A stretch of 64,000 bases of DNA from Pyrenula massariospora (GCA_021030905.1 JAGFMI010000001.1:1240001-1304000); one strand, 5' to 3'; shown: positions 43,301 to 54,824, counted from the stretch's first letter. The notes: generated by a model from the sequence alone, not told the origin. Translations and numbers: made by a program.

Positions 43301-45957
43301 TGGTTGCAATCCTCAAAAACATCTACATCTTGCTCCGATTTTTCCAGCATTGGAGGAATCGTAGCTTCCTTCTCTGGATCAGCTTTGGCGTTTTGGCTAC
43401 GCTCTTTACGCTCCTGTTCTTCACGGTGCCACTCCGCCGAGGCCTTGAGAACGTTCTGAAAATCAAGTTCCGTCAAATTCTTTGCACCGCGGGTCCCTAT
43501 CATGGGAGTTGCAACAGTCGTAGGCTTTTCAGATGGTGTGGGTGAAGCTGGGCGTGGGGTCAAAGGGTTTTCCTCCCGCTTCTTTCGATCAAGCTCTAAC
43601 ACGCGAGAACGCCAAGGCTTGTACATGGCCGAGAACCGATTTCGAAGGTCATCGCTATCACGTAGTTCTTCCTGTCTTAGATCGTGTATTTTGTGCCAAA
43701 GCTCTTCACTCGCTTGATCTTGATCAGGAAAAATCGCTTCAAAAGCTTCCACATTGGCTGCAGATGTCGCTGTACCCTTATCCAGATACGGGAGATTTTC
43801 CAAAGGCGGAGTTAGCATCGCACTTTGAGGCGGATTTTTTAGCAGACGAAGCGGCCGACCAGGTGGCATCACGTCTTTTTCCACCTCCTTGAATTTTGGG
43901 CCGGATAATGTGTCGGGTGTATCGTGCGTTGCATCCGATGATTTCGTGTTCAATCTCGTGACTTCATCCGGAAGCTTGTCTAAAATAATGATCTCCAGAA
44001 ACTGCATTTCCAGCAGCTTTTCTATGATCTCACCATCCTCCAACGGTAATGGTGGCCGGCGTGAGAGCAGAGCTTCACGATCTTTTTGGTACTTTGATTC
44101 TGAAGCAGCGAAATCCTCTTCATCAAGTCCCATATCTTCATCCTCATCAGCTTCGTCTTCGCTCGAATGACGATTCGTATATCGTGTGGGCGAAGACCTT
44201 TTCTGGTCGATATGGCTTAGCAAATTAGCTTCAGAAATTTTGGGAGATGACCCTATTGAGCCAACATCTTTTTGGGCCTGATTCTCAAGGACTATTCCAG
44301 GAGCTTCTTCATAACGAGGTTCCTTTCCAGCGGGCCGTACAGGAGAAGCCATACTAGGCAGGTCGATGTGGTCGGCAGCAGCAGTGCTTTCTTTGGTGGC
44401 ATTATTTGGCGTTGTATAGACTGCCGTTCTGCTTGTGTTCAGACCTTGCTGATATGCTGGATTCACCCACTGCATACTGGTCGGCTTGTGTATTGTTGAG
44501 GCACTGCCTTGCAGGGCATCGAGGTTTGCGTGGCGATTGTTGGCATCGAGAAAGCTTGGGCGATTGTGGGGGGACTGCGCATTGGCTGCAACCACATTAT
44601 CTGATGCGGCACGCGAGCCTGGGCGATTCAGCTGAGACGCGCCCCTTGGTCCAGTAGGTGCTACCGGGACGGGCCGACTAACCCCTGGACCGCTGTTTTG
44701 TGCAGGTCGAGAGGCCGACGGATGGGTATCTTTCATCCTCCCATCCGCCGAGGCGAACTTCGACTCTCGAGGACTAACATTATACATTGACTCCCGCATA
44801 GTCTTAGGTGCTGTGGGTGGCTGCGCACTAGGAATTGTGTTTGATGGAGCTGCAGTAACTTTAGGGCCAGTAGGAATTGCCGTGGACTTGAGCGATTCAG
44901 GCTGCTGGTTAAGCAGGACCTTCTTTGTACTGCTGGAGAAGTCGAGCGGTGCTCCAAAGGCTGGGACCTGGGGAGGGGGGGCCGGAGATATGGCTCGAGA
45001 AACTTGACTTCGTGGGGTGTTTTCCGCCTTGACCGAGAAATAGTCGGCCTTGTCCATATCTCGTCGAGGCCCAGTGGGTGTGGAGACCGAATACCGACGA
45101 CCGGTCTCTCCTGGCGTCTTCGTTGGGGGTTTGTCGCCCGATATAGACACAGGTGGTTGAGCCGTCGATGGCGTGGTAACAGTGCTGCTAGAGACGCTGT
45201 TGCGGCTGGGTGGCCGATCGCGCTTTGCAGGGAAGAGATCCCTGTCGCGATCCTCTCGATCATGCCATTTGTCAAGGTCCCTTCTCTCAGGGCGCTCTCT
45301 CCTCTCGTGGTCCGCCTCTCGCCGATCACGATCTTCTCTCGCATCCCGGTCGCGCCACGGCTCTCTAGACCGGCTCCTATTTCTGTACTGGTCGTTGTCT
45401 GTTGTAGGTCCTCTTGGCCTTCCTCGGTCGTAATCACTTCGGCCTCGCACTATCGTGGGACCACTGCGACTAGTCCACGAGGAAGCTTCCGGGTTCCTGG
45501 AACCAAATGGCGGTAGGCTCTCTTTAGATTCACGACGCAGTCGCGCGGGCTCATTAGAAGTGGTAGGAGAAAATCGCGTATCCCAGCGATCTTTAGTAGT
45601 AGGCGGAGAGCGAGATCGTCGGTTTGAAAAGGAGCGACTGTCCCTGCTGCTTGTTTCACGGTCTCGACGAGGCCACTCTAACCGCTGGTCCTCGGGGCGA
45701 CGGCTAAGTGACGAAGGCTCCCTACTTCGGTAGTCGCGATCTCTGTCTCGGTCACGATACTCCGGGCGAGATGGAAATGGTCGCGCGCGTGTCGTGGACG
45801 AAAAATGGGAGCGAGCTGTGTCCATAGCCTTGGGGCCCCTCGGTGGTTCTCTGTTGATTGATGAAGCAGGTTCGTCAGATAGCCGAGAAGCATAATTGAC
45901 GGACGGTCGCCGGTCAGCAGACCGTGCTGGTGAACGATCTCGGTCAGAGTCTCTCAT
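40316..45957 (-). CDS. snt1: Snt1/N-CoR-like SANT-domain corepressor of the Set3 histone deacetylase complex
   Basis: Two exons, 45957-42388 and 42343-40316, give 1865 residues across a 44-base intron (donor GTATGT, branch CTAAC, acceptor CTAG). The first 230 residues are Arg/Asp/Ser-rich, with RS-like dipeptides. A helical region near residues 770-810 (EELRDSDDLRNRFSAMYKPW) resembles the deacetylase-activating segment that precedes SANT1 in N-CoR/SMRT. SANT1 lies at about 895-950 (FTEDEQKTFLQAYLTWPKKW). SANT2 lies at about 1160-1210 (YWSVFEVRDFPNLLKYYG) and is interrupted by the intron between TTIM and VKNYFVRS. After SANT2 comes a long Pro/Gln/Ser-rich tail with poly-Gln runs. Yeast Snt1 is a subunit of Set3C with Hos2. 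Nuclear corepressor function is well supported by the tandem SANT layout. Confidence 0.92.
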
Positions 45958-47380
45958 ACTGCCATGCCTCTAAATTAAAGCAATGGACAATGTGTCGAAG
46001 ACACTCCGGCTCGAGGGAACCGGATAGTCGAGTCGTCAAGCTCGATACAAACAATGAGTAGATGTCAGGAAGGGGCCAAGCGCCGTGTAAAAGGAAGATC
46101 GTGGCTATTGTGCGGCAAAGGCTCGGCGAAACAATCCGACAAAGTCAACAGCAAAAGGCGATGAGTAGCAATTCAAAAGCAGGTCATGATATCACAGCCG
46201 ATCTGTAATTGTCAAAACTCAAACGAAAAGATTATGGTAACGCAAGATGCTGATCTGGAAGAGTAACGTGCAAATTCTAATCCCGGGTTTCATTCGGGAC
46301 AAATGCCGGACAGGTTCTTCGCGCCAACGCGGGAAGCTTTGTGCAAGATGCTTAGGAGACTGAGGGCTACCGCGATTGTGATCAGAAATGGATATGGACG
46401 AACTGGTGTGGTGAAATCGAAGCGCGGCTTATGGATTAGGTAGGTTGGTTCAATGTGCTTCAAGGCAAAGTTGAGGGAGAGGAGAGCGATTAAGGTAGCG
46501 TGGACAGGATCTTAGTCTCGAGGAGTAACCCGGTGACACAGACCAATCAATTAGCGGGGGAGCGATCGAGACATACGGCTGAAGGGAGTGGCGCCAATCA
46601 GAAACGGGCGGGAGCCTTGGGTTTTGGCGAACAGATTCGACCCGTTTTAGAGCGCTTCGACCCACCCGCCTGGTGTTGGAACCAGCCGGTGATGATCCCT
46701 GCCGGCAGCCAACGAGAAAAATGCAGGCCGGTCCATCGGAGCCCATTGGTGCTTTCGGGACAAGGGGCCCCAGTGATCGGCCAAGCAAGCGTGTCATCCT
46801 TTAACGTGCATGTCACAGCCTTGCAGCCTTGTTTGTAGCCTTGCCTGCCAGATTCCACAGCGCCGGAAAGTCCCCACCAAACGACCGGAGGCCTCTACCA
46901 TTATGACATCTACCTTCAGAGAATATTTGTGCCACAACCCGTCTTTCTGAAAGCCTTTCACGGGGATTTTTCAACAATAGACAAGCTCTCACGTTAGGGA
47001 TGTCCGTGCATACGTCCCATAACTAATCATCATCCCAACATAGCATGGGTGAGACCTTCGGAACACCAACCTATGGCCGATGATCAGACAAGCAAGAAAA
47101 TGTGCAGACGACGATCCGTCATAGGCCAACAAGTGCGGTTTTGGTTACGTCAGAATCTATCCCGGGAAGGACGCGCATGGCAGTCGGTGTCGATATTGAC
47201 AAACGACACGCCGCCCTTAAGATGCTCAATGACTTAGGGGGAAGGTATGGGCAGTGCGAGCGTGCACAAGCGGGACCGCTGTTGAGACCGTCAACGAAAT
47301 AGTTTGTACGCCAAGACCAGCAACCGACAGCTGCGTACTGAGTAGGTAGTCAACTAGGAGGGATAGGGAGGGAGGCGTAA
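45958..47380. other. Intergenic desert upstream of snt1
   Basis: This is the first part of a 3.3-kb gap between divergent genes. Antisense pairs of open frames around 46450-46860 mirror each other and show no family features. The snt1 promoter should lie here. The block from about 47275 may belong to the degenerate deoxyhypusine synthase copy that follows. Confidence 0.45.
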
Positions 47381-47382
47381 AG

Positions 47383-48165
47383 ACCACGATCTTTCTCTAG
47401 TACGCCTCCCATCTCGTTTCGTCTCTTCTGAGGAAGACCTTTGGTTTCTGAGTGCAACGCCACTATATCTCTGATCGTATACTGACAGCAGGTTTAATAG
47501 AAGAAGGCTTGATCAAACGCTGGGCACTCAGGTATCTTGGCTTAAATATAGCCGGCACTCTATCGTCGAAAGCCAGAGGCATGAACCGTATTACATAACT
47601 TGTACCAAGCAGCAACGGCTGTACCTTCGAGAATTAGTAGTTCCAATCATTGATTAAAAGCTTAAGACACAAGAAACGTCAAAAATTACAGACGTCTCTT
47701 CCATCGATTATCAAGTACAGGCACATATCGTCTTGGCTGTAAGATCAATGACGAATTCCGGGTCGATTACTGGGCATGCCGAAATAGGGTCTCTGTTTTC
47801 TGCCCTGCATGGACAGATCGTAGTTCTAGTGATATGCACCACCTAAACACTTTCAAAGTCTCGCGGCAGCAGATTCGTATCAACATGGTCAAAGATAATC
47901 GTCGAATCAACACCACCTCTGTGTTAGCCAAGCGGGTAGGCCTGATCATCCTTGGCGGCGGTGTGGTCAAGCACCACTTTGCCACCGCGTGCTTGATGCG
48001 TAATAGAGCCGAGAGAGCCGTGTACATTGACACGGCGCAGGAGTTCGACAGCAATAACGGAGATGAGCGGCCAGACGAGGCGGTGAGCTAGGGGCAGATC
48101 AAGGCCGCTGTGAGCATCTAGTGGTCAAGGGGAGCAACCTTTGATCCGTCTCACAGTACAACTAA
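47383..48165 (+). pseudogene. Decayed, intronless copy of deoxyhypusine synthase
   Basis: Translated blocks follow deoxyhypusine synthase in order across about 240 residues. KTTIFL and then LVSS are at 47380-47430. AGLIEEGLIKR is at 47488-47520. KARGMNRI is at 47570-47593, and LVPSSNGCTFEN follows near 47600-47630. LGCKINDEF...DYWACRN..VFCPAWTD lies at 47732-47819. IILGGGVVKHHFATACLMRN and YIDTAQEFD...RPDEAVS lie at 47944-48088. The last two carry the family's lysine-containing active-site region (functional enzymes read [21 protein letters not shown]). At least four stops interrupt the homology, and the frame changes at least twice, so it cannot make the enzyme. Spacing is nearly that of the bare coding sequence, so no introns remain visible. 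Deoxyhypusine synthase modifies eIF5A and is essential, so an intact gene must exist elsewhere. Confidence 0.88.
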
Positions 48166-49252
48166 TTCAGCAGGTACACGCGGCAGCCACATCGCCGAAG
48201 CACGCATGAGTATTTACATAGGGATTCCGATTCTAATCCTCAAAAACGAGTAGCACTATCATGATTGAGCGTAGACACAATCTAACGTATTAGACCCTTG
48301 GAGACAGAAAGACAGCGGTCACAGTGGGGAAATTTTGTTAAGTTACAAAGATACGGCGAAAGATCACCCTAACACTTTGAGGAGATTTTTCATTTAACCT
48401 GTCTTGCTAGAGGGAAATCTGGTAGATTATTGGTAACAGCAAAAGTGGCGTAAGTGGATGCCAGCACAAGGGTACTTGCAGCATCTCAGCCTCACTCTCA
48501 ACGACGACGCGCGAGTCGCCGTGCGACGGCGAAGTTCGGGACAGGTGCATGCGCAAACGTGACACGGTAGAAGCAATATATCAGTGATAATCTCGAGTCT
48601 TGCAGCACCTCGATATCATTTCTCTGACGAGACGAAAATAGTAAGAGTTGAGCCTCAGTGCTCTTGGGGTTGAGTCACGGCTGCCTGGAGCGCCGATATG
48701 CTGCCTGACGTGCCTGAGGGGCGCCGATGGTGGCCTGGTCGCCGTCCCAGAGACCCCACGTTGACGCAGGCAGCGTGGGCGGTGAGGATGAGCCGGGGGC
48801 AGTTTGTGGCACGTCGTGGCAAAGCGACTGTTCTTTAGGCCGGGGCCCTGGCTCCAGTGGCTCCCTCCGCCCACAAGCTCTCCAGAGCTCCCCCGGCTTT
48901 CCGCTTCCCACCCAAACATCAGCCAATCACTTTCACGTGCCCCAGTCTCGACTCAGATCGCAGACAGCTGATCTCGCTGCTGCCTTGCTGCCCTCCAAGT
49001 CACCATCGCTGTCACCAACTTGTATATTATTTCGTCCACCCATCGCAGTCCAAGCCTCGTGTGCTTAGATAGTACAAGCCTTTCGATTCTGCCAGAACCC
49101 GCAGCGAAGGAACCCATTAAAAATATTGCGGTCGAATAGATTCCATTTTCCAGCACATTTTCCAGTCTATTACCTACAACACTTAACATTCCCCAAATTT
49201 TCAATCGAAGGCGACCACTTTCTTGCCGCCTCCGCGTGGCCCGGTGAGAGTC
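48166..49252. other. Promoter and 5' UTR region of the MATH-RING gene
   Basis: No gene was seen. An open frame at 48727-49068 is Ser/Pro-rich and unsupported. The region just before 49253 is pyrimidine-rich and A-rich in the manner of a fungal 5' UTR. Confidence 0.5.
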
Positions 49253-52200
49253 ATGGCTGACGTTCAACCTTATCCCTCTCCACCATCACAAAATCTAAAT
49301 TCCATTCCGCCCAGCGAGCCAACATTTCATGGAGCAAACGAGCAAACAAATTCAATCCCAACAATGTCTTCGAACAATAACCAGACACAAGCGACGCCTG
49401 CCTCCGAGGAGCAAGGACCTGCACCGCCTGAGGAAAGTGACTCTGAACAAGCACCCACACCGCCAAGCGAAGGCCATTCTGCGCTGGAGTCTGAAAGACT
49501 CTCAGAGCTGCCGGATGATGCCGCACAATTTGGCTTGACTGATTCACTTCCTCAACAGTCTGGAAATACAGAAAATCTGTCTACAAGCGCAGAATCTACC
49601 CTACCAAGTAATCATCTCGTACGTGAAGATCCCTCACAGTCTGCAACGATCGATACGGCTTCTCCAGAACGAAGTGATTCACAGAATGCAAATTCCGCAG
49701 TAGACACTTCAACAGAAGAGACTTCCCCGCCTCCAGAAGCTCCCACACAAGCAGAGACAGACCCTGTGACTGTTTCTCAGCCAACCGATGCTGAGAGTGC
49801 CGCTGAACCTCCCGTCGATTCTGAATCTGCACCTGCCCCTCCACCAGCAATTGCTGAAGATGCTCCTGAACCTCCTGTCGATTCCTCCGAGCCCGCACCT
49901 CCTCCCCCAGCCAATCCCGAAGACGCACCTGAACCTCCCAGGGATAATTCGGAATCTACTCCTCCCCCTCCGCCGGAAGAAAATGCATACTGGGTAGATT
50001 TAAAGGAAGATACCTCTTCTCCAGACGAGAACGAGCTAAAAGAGATCGAAGAAGGGGGGAATGAAATCAATGGACTTGATTATCAATGGCACGAGGATCA
50101 GTTTTATTCGAATCTTGACGATCCGGAATACCGGCCGTCGAAGAAGATTCGAATCACATGGATCATTAAGGGTGTTCGAGGGACAAAGGAGCGGCCGAAC
50201 ATGGCGCGCATCATGAATTCGCCTGCTGCAGAAGCTGGAGGCTATTTTTGGAGACTAAAATTTTTCCCGCGAGGCAACAATTGTCGCCCTCTGAGTTGTT
50301 ATATCAAATGTTCTAAGGAAAAAATGGAGGATGATGAAGAAATGCCGGAGACTAAATTTCACTGGGTCGAGGGACCAGGCGACGAACTCCTTGGCGAAGG
50401 GGAGAAGAAAGGCAACCTTTCATTCCCAGCCACTTCACCGAAGGTGGAAAATTCAGAGCAAGAGCCAGCTCCAGGCGATGAAAGCGGTGATGCCGAACGC
50501 TCCGAGCCTTCCAATGAGACTGCCGAAGCTCAGAACCAGGATCAGAATCCCGGTGATAAGAATGCAAATGGAAATGATGATCAACAGTCTGTTAATGACC
50601 CTGACTGGAGGGTACCTGCCCAAATCGCGGTCGTGGTATACAATCCCGATGAGCCTAGAACAAATCATCACAATTCTTCTTGTCATCAATTCAACAAAGG
50701 GAATGATGACTGGGGTTGGACAAATTTCATGCCCGAGGCCTGGGACGAAATCCATACGAGGCAAAGGTGTCAGCGGCAAGCCTTGCTGCGTGGAGACACC
50801 TTGGCGTTTGACGCATACATTCGCATTTTCGAAGATCCCACCCAGCGCCTCTGGTTTCATACCTCAGATCAAGAGGCCTTCTGGGATGGCGTCAGTGTTA
50901 CCGGATACCGAGCCTTCGGAACACCTCCACTGCGTTACAGCCCAGGAGTGGCCGGGCTTTCAGCTGTTCTTCATCTAGCACCTGTTCGGGCACTGATTCA
51001 GGCTATTCAAATTGACGATTGGCAGAAAGACCCCGCAGCCAAACAAAAGCCGCTATGCACTGCAATTCAGGGTGTTTTGTATCTGATGAGGAAGCTACGA
51101 AAGAATGTCCAGTACGTTGATGTCTACCCACTGCTTAACCTGATGGCGGACCTGGGTGAGAAATTTTACGACGTTCTCACGTTCTGGGAGAGAATCCGAA
51201 GATCGATCGAAGTGGATAGTGGTGAAAAATCCGTGAGCGAAGGGTTTTCAGCGATCTTCGACATTCAGTCGAAAGATCCAAATTTACCGATCGTAAGGGA
51301 GCCTTTATCAGTACAACGAGCTACGCTCTCTATCTTGTGTAAGGATGCGTCAAGTATTTCCCAAGGAGTCAACAAACTGGATCCTTCAAAATACCAAAAT
51401 AAAATTTTGCCTCCTTTCTTAACCGTGGATCTTGGCCGACAGCAATTTGACTACGATGAGCGAGCTTGGAAATTACATTACAATAGAGTCAGGCTCGACG
51501 AAGAGCTGGATCTGAGCTCTCTAGTACCTCATCAAGATCGTTCCAAGTACACGCTTTACGGCTTTGTTGTGCATTCTGGCGAGAGGACATCGCAGCATTT
51601 CTACACTGTCATTCGTCCAGACGGGCCTGGTACTAGGTGGCTGGCTTTTGAAGATGGTGATGGCAACAAGATACTTATCCAGACGAAGAAGATGCTCGAA
51701 GAATTCGAAGGGTTAGAAGGGGATAGACTAAAAGAAAACTCTTCTACACGTCATACTGCGTACCTGGCGATGTACATTAGGGCAGACCTCGTGCTAGAAT
51801 ACTTGCCTGGGAAGCTCGAGCCATGGGATCCACCTCGTCGAGTCAAAATGCACCCTACTGTGAGGAATTCTCTCAATGACGAAGACCTTGTGGAAGAGGA
51901 CAAATCGACTGAGTCAGAGATCAATGTATCGGTATCTGTGTCGAAGCACATTGAAGGACACCAGGGTTTTCTTGATGCGGACGTACTCAAAAATGCAGAA
52001 GAATTGTCTACCAATGCTCTCTCGTTTCGCGTTCCTGCAACGACCTCTTTATTTGACCTGAGAAGAATGCTTGCAGAATCTCAAAAGGTAGAAAACGTCC
52101 GAAAGGTTCGATTCTGGAGTCTTGGAAATTTTCCACCGCTTCAAGAACTCGGCAAGTGTGTCCATAGGATCACTGCGTATGATGACACAGTTGGCAAGAT

Positions 52201-53965
52201 TTCAAACTCTGGACGTGCCAACCTCTGGGCTCACTTGCTTCGGGATGACGAGGTCGAAGCGTTCGGGATTCCTGACCCTCAGCCAAAGCAGAAGAAAGAG
52301 AAACGGAAAGCCGAAACAGCGGCCGATGCTTCTGCTTCCCGCAATAATGAGACTAGTGAGAACAGTCTCTCTGACAGCAATGCTGAGTCAAGTGCTACAC
52401 CTGCAGAATCTTCAGAGGCCCCTGAAACGTCGCTGGAATCTGCGGTGACGGATCCTTCAAATGAACCTTCTCAAGAGACAACAGCAGCCACGTTAGAAGA
52501 CCAGATTGAGGTAACTCCTGTCCCAGGTTCGACTGAACCTCATCAAGAGACCGAGCAAACAACTTCAAACCCAGCTCGTGCTCAGGAACAACCGGTAGAG
52601 AGTAACGCTAATCAGCCTGGGGAAGTCCAAGTACAAGACGAGAATTCTGTGAGCCAACCAGCCGCCGAGGCCCTCCAAAGTCCTGCTCAGAATCCAGGGG
52701 AGTTGGTCACAGCAACAGCGTTGCAGAATGCCGACACTGAACCCGATCTGCCAGTGGCTGTAGAGGATGACGTACAAAACGCTACTGATCCGAGACCGCA
52801 AGAGACTAATAACAACGTCGCTGTCGATGAAAATTCTGAGGCTCTGTTAAATGAGGCTGTTATTGCCGAGATCCTAGCGGAGGAAGTGGCCGCCCTTGAC
52901 GCCGCTGAGGGAGAGAATCAGCCAGCTCAGGCTGCTATAGACGAGCCTGTGCGAGAACCAGATACCCAAACAAGCGGCGAAACAGAGAATCCTGGCACCA
53001 CTCCCCCTGCTGAGACCCAGGACGGCAGCGCAGATGCTCCAGCTCCTAATGAAGAAACCAATGACGACGCAGCATCTGTCCACAGTGATACATCTACAGA
53101 GTCAGACACAGAACCCTCCGTCGAGCCTCATACATACAGATTCCTTCAGATTTTCGACGCTCATAAACAGGAACTTTGTACTGTGGGAGCCTTCATCGCC
53201 AAGAAAGACGCCTCCATCAAAGACACAGTCCGTTCCATGCTTAATTACCCCACCGACAAAGCCTTCCAAATGTGGTACCTTGATGCTCCTTACCGTACAA
53301 AAACCATAACTTCAGACGCCAAATTCGAAGACACAGAACCTCGCCACGACTCTTCCGTCATCCTTGTTGGAGACGTCCTCTCCGACGCAGAGAAATTCAC
53401 CCTCCACGAGGCCGGCAAATTCTCAACCCCGCGCTCCATGCTCAACAACCACTGGCTCCGATCCCGCGGCCACCCCTCCGCAGACTACACCGGCGAAATC
53501 GAAGTCACCACCTTTGGCCGCCACTACTACAAGGGCTCTATGGTCAACGGCCGCTTCCACGGCCACGGAACCCACATCAACAACACGGGCCACCAGTTCA
53601 CCGGCACCTTTGTGCAGGACCACCGCTCCGGCGAGGGCAAGCTCGTCTCCCCGAACGGCGACGTGTACGAGGGCGGCTTCCGGAAGAACGAGCGCCACGG
53701 GGAGGGCACGTTTGTCGAGAAGCGGACCGGGAATAAGTATGTGGGTGGGTTCAAGGAGGATAAGCGGAGCGGGAAGGGGACCACGTACTGGGAGGTGGCG
53801 CAGGAGGATGAGCAGCTGTGTCAGATTTGTTACGGGGAGGCGCAGGATGCGCTTTTCTATGACTGTGGGCATGTTTGCGCGTGCTTGGAGTGTGCGAGGC
53901 AGGTGGATACTTGTCCGATCTGTCGGAGGGTGGTGAAGGGGGTGGTGAGAATTTTCTGGACGTAG
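49253..53965 (+). CDS. MATH - Cys-less USP-like - UBL - MORN - RING protein
   Basis: A single exon encodes 1570 residues from the ATG at 49253. After about 260 disordered acidic, Pro-rich residues comes a MATH/TRAF domain (about 273-536) with GGYFWRLKFFPRGNN and DDWGWTNFMPE. A USP-type papain-like domain follows (about 553-850). Its His box is present (GFVVHSGERTSQHFYTV, H782; then RWLAFEDGDG), but the segment that should carry the catalytic Cys (GVAGLSAVLHLAPVRALI) has none. One or two ubiquitin-like segments follow (about 921-1000 and 1293-1372), separated by a long acidic linker. Then come MORN repeats (about 1405-1512; DVYEGGFRKNERHGEGTF) and a complete C3HC4 RING (1522-1566, with CGHVCACLEC and CPICRR). 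The order MATH-USP-UBL copies USP7. An E3 ligase using a dead USP fold to bind its substrate or ubiquitin is inference. Confidence 0.9.
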   Translation: MADVQPYPSPPSQNLNSIPPSEPTFHGANEQTNSIPTMSSNNNQTQATPASEEQGPAPPEESDSEQAPTPPSEGHSALESERLSELPDDAAQFGLTDSLPQQSGNTENLSTSAESTLPSNHLVREDPSQSATIDTASPERSDSQNANSAVDTSTEETSPPPEAPTQAETDPVTVSQPTDAESAAEPPVDSESAPAPPPAIAEDAPEPPVDSSEPAPPPPANPEDAPEPPRDNSESTPPPPPEENAYWVDLKEDTSSPDENELKEIEEGGNEINGLDYQWHEDQFYSNLDDPEYRPSKKIRITWIIKGVRGTKERPNMARIMNSPAAEAGGYFWRLKFFPRGNNCRPLSCYIKCSKEKMEDDEEMPETKFHWVEGPGDELLGEGEKKGNLSFPATSPKVENSEQEPAPGDESGDAERSEPSNETAEAQNQDQNPGDKNANGNDDQQSVNDPDWRVPAQIAVVVYNPDEPRTNHHNSSCHQFNKGNDDWGWTNFMPEAWDEIHTRQRCQRQALLRGDTLAFDAYIRIFEDPTQRLWFHTSDQEAFWDGVSVTGYRAFGTPPLRYSPGVAGLSAVLHLAPVRALIQAIQIDDWQKDPAAKQKPLCTAIQGVLYLMRKLRKNVQYVDVYPLLNLMADLGEKFYDVLTFWERIRRSIEVDSGEKSVSEGFSAIFDIQSKDPNLPIVREPLSVQRATLSILCKDASSISQGVNKLDPSKYQNKILPPFLTVDLGRQQFDYDERAWKLHYNRVRLDEELDLSSLVPHQDRSKYTLYGFVVHSGERTSQHFYTVIRPDGPGTRWLAFEDGDGNKILIQTKKMLEEFEGLEGDRLKENSSTRHTAYLAMYIRADLVLEYLPGKLEPWDPPRRVKMHPTVRNSLNDEDLVEEDKSTESEINVSVSVSKHIEGHQGFLDADVLKNAEELSTNALSFRVPATTSLFDLRRMLAESQKVENVRKVRFWSLGNFPPLQELGKCVHRITAYDDTVGKISNSGRANLWAHLLRDDEVEAFGIPDPQPKQKKEKRKAETAADASASRNNETSENSLSDSNAESSATPAESSEAPETSLESAVTDPSNEPSQETTAATLEDQIEVTPVPGSTEPHQETEQTTSNPARAQEQPVESNANQPGEVQVQDENSVSQPAAEALQSPAQNPGELVTATALQNADTEPDLPVAVEDDVQNATDPRPQETNNNVAVDENSEALLNEAVIAEILAEEVAALDAAEGENQPAQAAIDEPVREPDTQTSGETENPGTTPPAETQDGSADAPAPNEETNDDAASVHSDTSTESDTEPSVEPHTYRFLQIFDAHKQELCTVGAFIAKKDASIKDTVRSMLNYPTDKAFQMWYLDAPYRTKTITSDAKFEDTEPRHDSSVILVGDVLSDAEKFTLHEAGKFSTPRSMLNNHWLRSRGHPSADYTGEIEVTTFGRHYYKGSMVNGRFHGHGTHINNTGHQFTGTFVQDHRSGEGKLVSPNGDVYEGGFRKNERHGEGTFVEKRTGNKYVGGFKEDKRSGKGTTYWEVAQEDEQLCQICYGEAQDALFYDCGHVCACLECARQVDTCPICRRVVKGVVRIFWT
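49790..49980 (+). repeat. Tandem Pro-rich repeat in the MATH-RING protein
   Basis: Three imperfect copies of about 20 residues, built on AEDAPEPPVDSSEPAPPPP, lie in the disordered N-terminus (residues about 182-242). Their DNA is similar but not identical, so this is a slowly decaying tandem duplication likely to vary in copy number between strains. Confidence 0.75.
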
Positions 53966-54824
53966 GTAGAAGAAGGAGCGAAGCGGGAAAATCGGGATCG
54001 AAGAACTTGCCATTCGGAGGGAAAGTGGAACGGAGGTGTACAGTTTGTGCAGAGAGAAGTCCGACGAAATTTATTATGTCGTTCCTTTTCTTCTGGTTCC
54101 TGGTCAGTCAGTCAGTCATTCGCGAAGGCGCTCGGGGAGGCGAGAAGCAGAACGATCGCGGTTGTATATTTGCAGTGTCTGGAGTTTGGGGCATTTGTGT
54201 TTTCTCTCCCCACATCCCATTCCCCTCTCTCTTTCCTTCCTTCTGGCGATACCATCTCTATCAAAGATACGCATGCCATCGTGTGACAGATCGACACCAC
54301 CCTCTCCTTCACTTCGGGCCACAGAATTATCTAAGATACATGACACTCATATAGATGACCAGAATACATTGAGAATGCAGACCAGAATCATCCGCCGTAA
54401 TTTGCTTTAGCTCCCTATGATAGCCATATAGCATCCCAGACGCGGAAGAAGCATTCTCTCTTTACAAGCTGTGTAGATGCAAAATTTAGCTAAGTTCATC
54501 CATTCAGAATCATTTGTACACTATATACACTACATATATACACTCGAGGTTTTGGGTTTCAATTTTGGGACCCCCATCATAGGGCCATAGGAAAACAAAA
54601 AAACCGAGACGAGGACGCTAGTTAATGCCCGCTGACTAACTTTACAGGAAAGGTCACACAAAAACGCGGAGCAGATAGCACAAGACGGATGGGAGAGCAG
54701 TAGGACTGCAGATACAAGAGGACTTATATTGCTCAGGCCTGGTGTTTTTCTCACGTGCCGGCTTACTGGATTATTTTCGTAAAACTTTTGATTGACCCGG
54801 CTGTTGATTGAAGATTACACCAGG
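53966..54824. other. Convergent 3' intergenic region
   Basis: This lies between the MATH-RING stop and the glycogen synthase stop. It includes a TA-rich run near 54519-54542 (CTATATACACTACATATATA). No gene was seen. Confidence 0.6.

Noticed and set aside
46450-46860. Three antisense-overlapping open frames upstream of snt1
   Set aside because: They share the same bases on opposite strands, and none has recognisable domains or splice partners.
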